Shown here: positions 30,775 to 38,296 of the stretch, one piece after another
How positions within the stretch are numbered: position 1 is the stretch's first letter
How the letters are laid out: each line of letters opens with the position of its first letter
DNA from: Clostridia bacterium
GTDB taxonomy: Bacteria; Bacillota; Clostridia; Oscillospirales; CAG-272
Assembly: GCA_017481495.1 (NCBI GenBank)
Contig: JAFUPC010000113.1
Span: 1-44,618, forward strand
DNA: 44,618 nucleotides
Direction of reading: 5' to 3'
Made by a program: the position numbers and the translations under genes
The notes under the pieces: model-generated
The model's input: only the letters and a program-made list of their open reading frames with translations
Database searches by the model: none
Told to the model about the DNA's origin: nothing

Positions 30775-32769
30775 ATGACAAACACTTCCGCCCGCTGGAT
30801 CTGGTATCCGGGCGACTTTGAACTTTACCACAATATGCTGCTCCATTCCAGAAGAGAGCAGAACGGCTACGATTATCCCTGTATGTGGCATCTGCCGCGC
30901 CCAGAATATTCCTGCCGGTTTTACCGGAAATGCACCGTCCCCGCCGACACGACCGTTCTGGTTTCGGTCAAGGGCAAGGGCTGGTTTTCCGTGGACGGGA
31001 AACGGCACGGACTTTGTGCGGACGGTGAAACGGAGATCCCCGTTTCTGCCGGAACCCATGACATCAATGTCCAGCTGACAAATATCGAAGCCTTTCCGGC
31101 AGTTTATGCAGACGGCGACGGCATTTCGACGGACGAAACATGGCAGTGCGACCGTTTCCTGCCGAAGCGTGTTCCCGCCGCGTGCGACCCGGTTTTTGAC
31201 CGCGCAGACGACCCGCGGGTGTTCCCGTTCTCGTACCGGGACATTGTGCCGGTCACGGCGGAATCCGTTGATGGCGGAACCTTGTACGATTTCGGTGTGG
31301 AATCCTTCGGCCCCGTCACGCTGACGGCTTCCCGTGACATGGGGGACATCCTGCTTGTCTACGGGGAATCGCGTGAGGAAGCGACAGACCCCGATGATGC
31401 TGTGGTTCGGGAACACATTCCCGCGTTTGACGGCAGTCTCACCCGTCCCTCCCGTGCGTTCCGGTATCTGTATGTTAAAGCAACCGGAGGTTCTGCTGAT
31501 AAGTTCCCCGCACTTTCCGCGAAGCTCGAATATCTGCCCATAAAAGATGTTGCTTCCTTTGCCTGTGACGACGAAAAGATCGAAAAAATCTGGGAGATCT
31601 GTTCCCGCACGTTCCATCTGAACAGCCGCGAATTTTATCTTGACGGCATCAAACGCGACCGCTGGTGTTGGTCAGGCGATGCGTACCAGTCCTTCATGGT
31701 CAACCGGTATCTGTATTTTGAGCCGTCCATCATCCGCCGCACCATCCGCGCACTGCTCGGAAAACAGCCCTATGAACAGCACATCAACACCATCAACGAT
31801 TATTCCGCGTATCTGATCATTGCGGTTCTGGAATATTACCTGTCGACAGGTGACAAGGATTTTGTTAACGTAATCGCGGACGACCTTTTGGCACTGTACA
31901 ATTTCATCGTTTCCCGTCTGGATGCGGAAACCGGGTATGTGGTACAGCGTCCCGGCGACTGGATCTTCATCGACTGGGCAGACCTTGACAAAAACGGCCC
32001 GCTCTGCGCCGAGCAGATCCTCCTCTGGCAGACCTACAACGCAATGGCAAAGCTGTCGGAAATTTCCGACGGTATTCCGGCAGGCGACTACGCGATGCGC
32101 GCCGAGACCCTGAAAGCCTCCATTCTGCGCGACTTCTGGGATGCGGAACGCGGCGGCTTCATCGACAGCTATACCTCCGGGAAACAGCACATCACGCGCC
32201 ACGCGGGCATCTTTGCAATCCTTTACGATTTCGTGGATGCGGATACGCAGAAGCGCATTTATGACTGTGTGCTCCGGGGAACGCTTGCCGATCCGATCAC
32301 AACCCCGTATTTTAAGTTCTTTGAGCTGATGGCGCTCGGAAAAATGGGAGATGTCACCGGCATTCAGGATTACATCGACAGCTATTGGGGCGGAATGCTC
32401 GATCTCGGCGCAACCTCCGTCTGGGAACAGTTCGACCCGCGTAAGGAGGGGCGCGCGCATCTGGAAATGTACGGTGCGGAATACGGCTGCTCACTCTGTC
32501 ACGCATGGGGTTCCGGCCCGATCGCCCTGCTCGGAAACTTCGTCGCCGGCGTCACGCCGACCGATGTTGCCTACAAGACCTTTACCGTCGCGCCGACACC
32601 CGGTCGCTACAAGAACTTCCGCGCAGTCGTTCCGGTCTGCCGGGGAAGCGTGACCGTTTCTTATGAAAACGGCACTGTCACCGCATCGGCGACGGTTCCG
32701 GGCGGAACGCTCATCTGGAACGGACAGCGGGCGGAGATTCCGGTCGGTGAAAACGTGGTGCTGAAATAA
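30775..32769 (+). CDS. GH78-like alpha-L-rhamnosidase
   Basis: This 664-residue enzyme has no signal peptide, so it is cytoplasmic. The N-terminal 270 residues are beta-rich accessory domains. An (alpha/alpha)6 barrel follows, with the GH78 signature at 290-302 (DGIKRDRWCWSGD, where D290, D295 and D302 replace the usual D/E/D set) and the general-base region VWEQFDP (E551), then a C-terminal beta domain. Typical GH78 enzymes read KRERLGWTGD; the Glu is Asp here and Leu-Gly is Trp-Cys, so substrate preference may differ. They hydrolyse alpha-L-rhamnosides from plant polysaccharides or flavonoids. CGGAGG precedes ATG 30775; the longer frame overlaps the promoter. Confidence 0.82.
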   Translation: MTNTSARWIWYPGDFELYHNMLLHSRREQNGYDYPCMWHLPRPEYSCRFYRKCTVPADTTVLVSVKGKGWFSVDGKRHGLCADGETEIPVSAGTHDINVQLTNIEAFPAVYADGDGISTDETWQCDRFLPKRVPAACDPVFDRADDPRVFPFSYRDIVPVTAESVDGGTLYDFGVESFGPVTLTASRDMGDILLVYGESREEATDPDDAVVREHIPAFDGSLTRPSRAFRYLYVKATGGSADKFPALSAKLEYLPIKDVASFACDDEKIEKIWEICSRTFHLNSREFYLDGIKRDRWCWSGDAYQSFMVNRYLYFEPSIIRRTIRALLGKQPYEQHINTINDYSAYLIIAVLEYYLSTGDKDFVNVIADDLLALYNFIVSRLDAETGYVVQRPGDWIFIDWADLDKNGPLCAEQILLWQTYNAMAKLSEISDGIPAGDYAMRAETLKASILRDFWDAERGGFIDSYTSGKQHITRHAGIFAILYDFVDADTQKRIYDCVLRGTLADPITTPYFKFFELMALGKMGDVTGIQDYIDSYWGGMLDLGATSVWEQFDPRKEGRAHLEMYGAEYGCSLCHAWGSGPIALLGNFVAGVTPTDVAYKTFTVAPTPGRYKNFRAVVPVCRGSVTVSYENGTVTASATVPGGTLIWNGQRAEIPVGENVVLK

Positions 32770-32783
32770 AAAACGCAGCAAAC

Positions 32784-32828
32784 AGGTTTTTGCAAATGCA
32801 ACAAAAAGGTTTTTGCGAACGCAATAAA
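32784..32828 (+). repeat. Two 22 bp direct repeats with inner palindromes
   Basis: The two units (32784-32805 and 32807-32828, 23 bp period, 19 of 22 identical) share AGGTTTTTGC and contain palindromes TTGC-AAAT-GCAA and TTGC-GAAC-GCAA. They end 7 bp before the -35 box of the next promoter, a position typical of an activator or LacI/AraC-type operator. Confidence 0.5.
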
Positions 32829-32835
32829 CAGTTTC

Positions 32836-32864
32836 TTGTATTTTTCCGTTTTTTATGGTATAAT
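32836..32864 (+). promoter_or_regulatory. Promoter of Gfo/Idh-family gene
   Basis: TTGTAT (32836-32841), 17 bp spacer ending in TATGG, TATAAT (32859-32864). Confidence 0.7.
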
Positions 32865-32908
32865 CAATATCACTCCATTTTATTTCACATCAGAAAGGAA
32901 CCATCCAT

Positions 32909-34156
32909 ATGGGAAAAATCAAAATCGGCGTCTTCGGTGCCGGGCGCGGCAAGACAATGATCAATGAAATGCTGAACAATCCCGATGCGGAGGTCGTCGC
33001 CATCTGCGACAAATATCAGCCGCTTCTGGACGAGTGTCAGCAGATTGCGGATGCAAAGGGCGTGAAGATCGCATTGTACCGCGATTTTGAGGACTTTTTT
33101 CAGCACGACATGGATGCGGTCGTCATGGCAAACTATGCGCATGAACACGCAAAATTCGGCATCCGTCTTCTGAGGAGCGGCAGGCACATCATGAGTGAGG
33201 TGCTGACCTGCGCTTCGCTTGCGGAGGCCGTGGAGCTGATCGAAACGGTCGAGGAGACCGGCAAGATGTACTCCTACGCCGAAAACTACTGCTTCTTCAA
33301 CACCACTTATGAGATGCGCCGCCGCTACCGTGCCGGTGACATCGGAGAGCTGATGCAGGCAGAGGGCGAATACATCCACGACTGCTCCGCCATCTGGCCG
33401 CAGATCACCTATGGGGAACGCGACCACTGGCGCAACCGGATGTCCTCCGTTTTCTACTGCACGCATTCGCTGGGGCCGATTCTGAACGCAACGGGTCTGC
33501 GCCCGGTATACGTCAACGGCTTTGAAACGCGCAATATGCCGTTCATGCGCAATCTCGGCTGGGAAGCGGGTTCCGCCGGAACGCTCATGGTCACGCTGGA
33601 AAACGGCGCACTCGTCAAGAGCATTGATATGTGCCTGAAAGGCCACTCCATCAACTACCGGATGTGGGGCGACAGCGGCATGATGGAGACCGACCACTAC
33701 GAGGGCGGCACGCTCCATGTATACAAAGAGCACGGTCAGAACGACCGCGGAGACTGGGAAAAATACGTTCCGAAATTCGCAAACAATGCGGCGGAAAGCT
33801 CCTCTGGTCACTGGGGAAGCGACTTCTTCACCTCATGGTACTTTGTCCGCGCCCTGCTCGGCGATGCGGATGCGAAGTCCAACATCATCGACGTCTATTC
33901 CGCAGTCGATATGTGCATTCCCGGCATTCTCGGCTATCGCTCCATTCTGGAGGGCAACCGCCGCATTGCCATCCCGAATCTGCGCCTCAAAGAAGAACGC
34001 GATGCAGTCAGAGGGGACACCTTCTGCACATTCCGCGAATCCGCCGGGGAGATGTATGTTCCCAACAACGCCGCGCAGGCAAACCGCAGCATTCCCGTCC
34101 CGGACAGCGTTTACGACGAAGTGCGCCGCAAATGGGAAAACGGCGAACCCGGATAA
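32909..34156 (+). CDS. Gfo/Idh/MocA-fold NAD-dependent protein, EKP motif replaced
   Basis: This 415-residue protein has an N-terminal Rossmann fold (GVFGAGRG, residues 7-14; acidic residue after AICD) and the C-terminal alpha/beta domain of the Gfo/Idh/MocA family. The catalytic EKP motif of the dehydrogenases reads EVL (E97-V98-L99), so the usual lysine is absent. EVP-like versions are known in NAD-dependent glycosidases of the GH109 type, and YAENYCFFN plus FYCTHSLGPIL are in keeping with that side of the family. It may therefore cleave or epimerise a sugar by transient oxidation rather than act as a simple dehydrogenase. GAAAGGA precedes the ATG. It follows the GH78-like gene with its own promoter and a shared operator-like motif. 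Confidence 0.82.
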   Translation: MGKIKIGVFGAGRGKTMINEMLNNPDAEVVAICDKYQPLLDECQQIADAKGVKIALYRDFEDFFQHDMDAVVMANYAHEHAKFGIRLLRSGRHIMSEVLTCASLAEAVELIETVEETGKMYSYAENYCFFNTTYEMRRRYRAGDIGELMQAEGEYIHDCSAIWPQITYGERDHWRNRMSSVFYCTHSLGPILNATGLRPVYVNGFETRNMPFMRNLGWEAGSAGTLMVTLENGALVKSIDMCLKGHSINYRMWGDSGMMETDHYEGGTLHVYKEHGQNDRGDWEKYVPKFANNAAESSSGHWGSDFFTSWYFVRALLGDADAKSNIIDVYSAVDMCIPGILGYRSILEGNRRIAIPNLRLKEERDAVRGDTFCTFRESAGEMYVPNNAAQANRSIPVPDSVYDEVRRKWENGEPG

Positions 34157-34240
34157 GAACAGTTTTTGTCAATCTTCGTTATTTTCTTAACGGGCTTTGT
34201 CTGCTAATACCTTGAAAAAATTGGAAAAAATTTGAAGTTT

Positions 34241-34291
34241 GTGAAATCTGTGCAGAGAATGTGTTATCTTTGCGCAGGTTTCACATTTTTT
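34241..34291 (+). terminator. Terminator after Gfo/Idh gene
   Basis: GTGAAATCTGTGC (34241-34253) pairs with GCGCAGGTTTCAC (34272-34284; 13 bp with two G-U), followed by ATTTTTT. Confidence 0.75.
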
Positions 34292-34323
34292 CGCCCGATG
34301 CAAGCCTTACAGAGAATTCCACT

Positions 34324-34341
34324 TTGTTAAATTCTTGACAG
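34324..34341. promoter_or_regulatory. Candidate Rex-like operator upstream of mdh train
   Basis: TTGTTAA-ATTC-TTGACAG matches 12 of 14 fixed positions of the Rex consensus, with a perfect left half. It lies 40 bp upstream of the -35 box, nearly the same offset as the site before the hydrogenase operon (1094-1111). Confidence 0.35.
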
Positions 34342-34381
34342 ATTGCACGATTATTTACAGCTGGAAATTGCGGTATTTTGA

Positions 34382-34410
34382 TTGACAAATCCGGCAAAAT
34401 CCGCTATAAT
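34382..34410 (+). promoter_or_regulatory. Consensus promoter of mdh-fum-hdr-flx train
   Basis: TTGACA (34382-34387), 17 bp spacer, TATAAT (34405-34410). It is the only promoter seen for the gene train that runs to the right edge. Confidence 0.85.
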
Positions 34411-34594
34411 ATAATATGGGTAAAATGGTTTTCGCAAAAACGCCCCCAAAAGGAACAAAAACCGGAAATCTCCGGGCACCGGCCCCCCAAAAAACCGGGT
34501 CCTCCGGGGATTCAACCCCCCCGATTATCACAATGAAAGGATGCCTTTCCCGTGTACCGTTCCGACCGTCACCATGGAGAGGCAAGGGAGTAAC
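34411..34594 (+). other. Long structured leader of mdh
   Basis: The leader of about 180 nt is C-rich, with runs of five to seven C. It holds a 9 bp stem AATCTCCGG (34467-34475) with CCGGGGATT (34504-34512) that encloses CCGG/CCGG pairing. An open frame of 60 codons from 34416 to 34598 overlaps the mdh ATG (ATGA) but begins at the expected transcription start and has no ribosome site. No riboswitch class is recognised. Confidence 0.45.
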
Positions 34595-35539
34595 ATGAGC
34601 AAAATCACCATCATCGGCACAGGCAGTGTCGGCTCAACCATCGCATACACACTCGCCGTTACCGGCGCGGCATCGGAAATTGTCATGATTGACATCAATC
34701 AGGAAAAGGCACTCGGTGAAGCACTGGACATCCGTCAGGGTCTTCCGTTCTGTGCCCCCAGCTCTATTTATGCCGGCTCCTATCAGGATGCCACAGACTC
34801 CGATATTGTCATTCTGACCTCCGGCGTTGCACGCAAGCCCGGTCAGTCCCGGCTGGATCTCGCCCAAATCAACGTTGACATCACCAAGGGCATCATTCCG
34901 GAAATCACGAAATATGCGCCGGAAGCCAACTACATCATCGTTTCCAATCCCGTTGACATTCTGACCTACACGTTTTTCAAGCGCTCCGGTCTGCCGTCCA
35001 ACCGCATCATCGGTTCCGGCACCATCCTCGACACCGCACGTCTGCGCGCGCGCCTGTCCGAATATTATTCCATCAACCAGCAGAATGTTCATGCCTATGT
35101 CATGGGTGAACACGGTGACTCCTCCTTTATTCCGTGGTCGCTTGCCAACATTTCCAACATCCCGGTTGACAGCTACCGTTCCTCCGTTTCCGGGATTGAC
35201 AATCTCTATCCGGTGCTTGATCACACGGAAATCGAAAATTATGTCCGCAAGTCCGGTGCGCGTGTCATTGAACGCAAGGGCGCGACGTTTTATGCGGTCT
35301 CCGTTTCCGTCTGCCACATTGTCAAATGTCTTCTCTCCACCGTAGACACCACGATGACCGTCTCCACGATGATGAACGGCGAATACGGCATCGATGACGT
35401 CTGCCTCTCCGTCCTCTGCGCCGTCAACCGCGACGGTGTTTCGGGCAAACTTCTCCCGCCGCTTGCGGACAATGAGCTTCAGCTCTTACAGAAGAGTGCA
35501 GGATGTCTCAAGGAAATCATCAATTCTATCAATATTTAA
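34595..35539 (+). CDS. mdh: Malate dehydrogenase (LDH-like)
   Basis: This 314-residue NAD-dependent 2-hydroxyacid dehydrogenase of the LDH/MDH superfamily has the Rossmann motif GTGSVGS (8-14) and the acidic NAD-selecting D33. The substrate loop is ARKPGQSR: R80 takes the place of Gln102 of lactate dehydrogenases, the position that selects oxaloacetate over pyruvate; R86 equals Arg109. D146 and R149 and the proton relay H173 (GEHGDSS) are in place. It should reduce oxaloacetate to malate with NADH. ATG at 34595 has GGGAG at 5 bp; longer in-frame starts (34541, 34574) lack a proper site. The fumarase gene follows by 27 bp, which supports MDH over LDH. Confidence 0.8.
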   Translation: MSKITIIGTGSVGSTIAYTLAVTGAASEIVMIDINQEKALGEALDIRQGLPFCAPSSIYAGSYQDATDSDIVILTSGVARKPGQSRLDLAQINVDITKGIIPEITKYAPEANYIIVSNPVDILTYTFFKRSGLPSNRIIGSGTILDTARLRARLSEYYSINQQNVHAYVMGEHGDSSFIPWSLANISNIPVDSYRSSVSGIDNLYPVLDHTEIENYVRKSGARVIERKGATFYAVSVSVCHIVKCLLSTVDTTMTVSTMMNGEYGIDDVCLSVLCAVNRDGVSGKLLPPLADNELQLLQKSAGCLKEIINSINI

Positions 35540-35566
35540 TATATATTATATAAGGAATCAGAACAC

Positions 35567-36943
35567 ATGGAATATCGTATTGAACACGACTCGATGGGCG
35601 AAATGAAGGTTCCCGCAGACCGTCTGTGGGCAGCTCAGACCCAGCGCAGCCACGAAAACTTTGAGATCGGCGTCGGCATTGAAACGATGCCCGCAGAGAT
35701 CATTCACGCATTCGGCTATCTGAAAAAAGCCGCAGCCATTGCAAACCACACCTGCAAGCCCGAAAAGATGACGGACGAAAAGCTTTCCGCCATCACCGCC
35801 GCCTGCGACGAAGTTCTGTCCGGCAAGCTGTCCGGTCATTTCCCGCTCGTTGTCTGGCAGACCGGTTCCGGCACGCAGTCCAACATGAACGCAAACGAAG
35901 TCATCGCCAACCGCGGCAACGAGATCGCCGGCAAGAAGCTTCTGCATCCCAACGATGACATCAACATGAGCCAGTCCTCCAACGACACGTTCCCGACCGC
36001 AATGCACATTTCCGCGGTGCTGTCTCTGGAAGACAAGCTGATTCCCGCCGTCGATGCGCTCATCGAGACGTTCAAGCGTCTGGAAGCGGAAAACGACGAC
36101 GTCGTCAAGAGCGGCAGAACCCATCTGCAGGACGCGACCCCCATCAAGTTCTCCCAGGAGATCAGCGGCTGGAGAAGCTCTCTGGAACGCGACCGTGAGC
36201 TGATTTTGCTCGCTGTCAAGCCCCTTTATGAGCTGGCACTCGGCGGTACTGCCGTCGGTACGGGTCTGAACACGCCCAAGGGCTTTGCGGAAACCGTTGC
36301 AAAGGCGGTTGCCGACCTGACCGGCAAGCCGTTCGTTACCGCGCCCAACAAGTTCCACGCACTCACCTCCAAGGACGAGCTGGTCTTCGCACACGGCGCG
36401 GTCAAGGCACTTGCCGCAGACATGATGAAGATCGCCAACGACGTGCGCTGGCTGGCAAGCGGTCCGCGTGACGGTCTCGGCGAGATCACGATCCCCGAAA
36501 ACGAACCCGGCTCCTCCATCATGCCCGGCAAGGTCAACCCGACCCAGTGCGAAGCGGTCACGATGGTCGCCGTCCAGGTCATGGGCAACGATGTCGCTGT
36601 CGGCATGGCCGCCTCCCAGGGCAACTTTGAGCTGAATGTCTTCATGCCTGTCTGCGCGTATAACTTCCTGCAGTCCGTCAGACTGCTTTCCGAAGCCATC
36701 GTTTCGTTCAACAAAAACTGCGCTGTCGGCATCAAGGCAAACCGCGAAAAGATGCACCACAATCTGCACAATTCCCTGATGCTCGTCACCGCGCTGAACC
36801 CCTACATCGGCTACGAAAACGCGGCAAAAACGGCAAAGAAGGCATACAAGGAAAACATTTCCCTCAAAGAAGCCTGCGTTGCACTCGGATTCTTAACGGA
36901 AGAAAAGTTCGACGAAGTATTCCACCCCGAACTGATGGTTTGA
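35567..36943 (+). CDS. fumC: Class II fumarate hydratase
   Basis: This 458-residue enzyme of the aspartase/fumarase superfamily has no iron-sulfur cluster. Signatures include [14 protein letters not shown] (substrate-binding), [11 protein letters not shown] (catalytic His) and the flexible loop [15 protein letters not shown] with the catalytic serine. GSGTQSNMN and the fumarase-like TPI core argue for FumC rather than aspartase. It converts malate to fumarate in the reductive direction expected here. AAGGAA precedes the ATG. It lies between mdh and hdrB in one transcription unit, so the operon can make the acceptor for the fumarate reductase pair at its far end. Confidence 0.9.
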   Translation: MEYRIEHDSMGEMKVPADRLWAAQTQRSHENFEIGVGIETMPAEIIHAFGYLKKAAAIANHTCKPEKMTDEKLSAITAACDEVLSGKLSGHFPLVVWQTGSGTQSNMNANEVIANRGNEIAGKKLLHPNDDINMSQSSNDTFPTAMHISAVLSLEDKLIPAVDALIETFKRLEAENDDVVKSGRTHLQDATPIKFSQEISGWRSSLERDRELILLAVKPLYELALGGTAVGTGLNTPKGFAETVAKAVADLTGKPFVTAPNKFHALTSKDELVFAHGAVKALAADMMKIANDVRWLASGPRDGLGEITIPENEPGSSIMPGKVNPTQCEAVTMVAVQVMGNDVAVGMAASQGNFELNVFMPVCAYNFLQSVRLLSEAIVSFNKNCAVGIKANREKMHHNLHNSLMLVTALNPYIGYENAAKTAKKAYKENISLKEACVALGFLTEEKFDEVFHPELMV

Positions 36944-36980
36944 TGAAACAAACTCTGCCATCAATATGGAAAGGATCATT

Positions 36981-37778
36981 ATGAAATTCAGTTATTTCCC
37001 CGGCTGTACGCTGAAAACCAAAGCAAAACAGCTGGATGTCTACGCACGGAAATGCGCGGAAGTCCTCGGCATCACGCTGGAGGAGATCCCCGCATGGCAG
37101 TGCTGCGGCGGCGTGTTCAACGCATCCCGTGACGAGATCGCATCCAAGCTTTCCGCCGTCCGTGCGCTTTCCGCCGCGCGCGATGCGGGACAGCCGCTCG
37201 TCTCCGTCTGCTCCGCATGCCACAATGTCATAAAGCAGACCAATGCGGCGATGCAGGACGACGGGGAGTTTGCGTCCCATGTCAATCATTATCTCACCCA
37301 GCCGGGTCAGGGACAGGCAGAGCCGTATTACGGAGAAACCGAAGTGTATCATTATCTGGAACTGCTCCGCGATGTCGTCGGCTTTGATAAGGTAAAAGCG
37401 GCTGTGAAGCATCCGCTGACCGGAAAGAAGATCGGTGCATATTACGGATGTCTTCTGCTCCGTCCGTCCGGTGTCATGGCAATGGACGACCCGGAAAATC
37501 CACAGATCCTCGAAGACTTCATCCGCGCCATCGGCGGCGAACCTGTCATTTACGCGATGCGCAACGAATGCTGCGGCGGCTACATGACACTGGAAGACAA
37601 AGCACTCGCCGCAAAAAAGAGCACGGCCGTGCTTGACAACGCATCCGTGAACGGAGCCGATCTGCTCGTCACCGCCTGTCCCTTGTGCAAATACAATCTT
37701 GACAAAAATGGCAAAAACGATCTTCCCGTCGTCTACTTCACCGAACTGCTTGCAGAAGCGCTCGGCATCAAGGAGTAA
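36981..37778 (+). CDS. hdrB: HdrB-type CCG-domain subunit
   Basis: This 265-residue protein has two complete CCG domains. Domain 1 has C9, C41-C42, C77 and C80 (31 and 34 residues apart, then CxxC). Domain 2 has C157, C197-C198, C233 and C236. These ligate the two non-cubane [4Fe-4S] clusters that cleave the heterodisulfide in methanogen HdrB. Keeping both sets means the protein can probably do two-electron chemistry or pass electrons to the downstream reductase. ATG 36981 has AAAGGA at 7 bp; the ATG at 36966 has none. It starts 37 bp after fumC, and hdrC follows after a hairpin-rich 100 bp gap. Confidence 0.88.
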   Translation: MKFSYFPGCTLKTKAKQLDVYARKCAEVLGITLEEIPAWQCCGGVFNASRDEIASKLSAVRALSAARDAGQPLVSVCSACHNVIKQTNAAMQDDGEFASHVNHYLTQPGQGQAEPYYGETEVYHYLELLRDVVGFDKVKAAVKHPLTGKKIGAYYGCLLLRPSGVMAMDDPENPQILEDFIRAIGGEPVIYAMRNECCGGYMTLEDKALAAKKSTAVLDNASVNGADLLVTACPLCKYNLDKNGKNDLPVVYFTELLAEALGIKE

Positions 37779-37780
37779 AA

Positions 37781-37859
37781 TCTGAAAATAAATTTTCAGA
37801 TGTGTTTTGTGACTTTCGCAGTCTTACGACTGCGATTTGAAGCATCAAACCAGTCACAA
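37781..37859 (+). repeat. Two hairpins between hdrB and hdrC
   Basis: A perfect palindrome TCTGAAAAT-AA-ATTTTCAGA (37781-37800) is followed by a nested hairpin: TTGTGACT (37807-37814) with AGTCACAA (37852-37859), enclosing TCGCAGTC (37816-37823) with GACTGCGA (37828-37835). There is no T-tract. It probably sets mRNA processing or relative expression of hdrB and hdrC; that is inference. Confidence 0.6.
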
Positions 37860-37878
37860 TTCCACCGGAAAGGAATAT

Positions 37879-38274
37879 ATGGAAAAGAATAAAACCGCCG
37901 CTCTGCGGGAACAGATCCTCCGTGCAAGCGGTGTCAATCCGAAAAAATGTATGCGCTGCGGCAAATGCTCCGGCACCTGCCCCGCATACGACGAGATGGA
38001 ATACCATCCGCACCAGTTCGTCTACATGGTCGAGACCGGCAACATCGAGCCGCTTCTGCACTCCGAATCGGTGTATAAATGTCTTTCCTGCTTTGCGTGC
38101 GTGGAACGCTGTCCGCGCGGCGTGGAGCCGGCAAAGCTCATCGAAGCGCTCTGTGCGGCAGTCACCCGTCCGCAGGGTGCCAATCATATGACCCCCGACG
38201 ACATCCCCGCACTGCTTGACGAAGACCTGCCGCAGCAGGCGATCGTCTCCGCTCTGCGCAAATATATGAAATAA
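37879..38274 (+). CDS. hdrC: HdrC-type iron-sulfur subunit
   Basis: This 131-residue soluble protein has two [4Fe-4S] motifs: C24, C27, C30, C34 (CMRCGKCSGTCPA) and C68, C71, C74, C78 (CLSCFACVERCPR). Spacing and length match HdrC, the wire between HdrA and HdrB. There are no membrane helices, so this is the cytoplasmic HdrABC type, not membrane HdrDE. AAAGGA lies 6 bp before the ATG. Only 22 bp separate it from hdrA. Confidence 0.88.
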   Translation: MEKNKTAALREQILRASGVNPKKCMRCGKCSGTCPAYDEMEYHPHQFVYMVETGNIEPLLHSESVYKCLSCFACVERCPRGVEPAKLIEALCAAVTRPQGANHMTPDDIPALLDEDLPQQAIVSALRKYMK

Positions 38275-38296
38275 GGAAAGAGAGGAACCACATACA

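Noticed and set aside
34416..34598. 60-codon frame in the mdh leader, ending ATGA-overlapped with the mdh start
   Set aside because: Its ATG coincides with the expected transcription start, it lacks a ribosome site, and the product is low-complexity Pro/Lys/Arg from C-rich hairpins.
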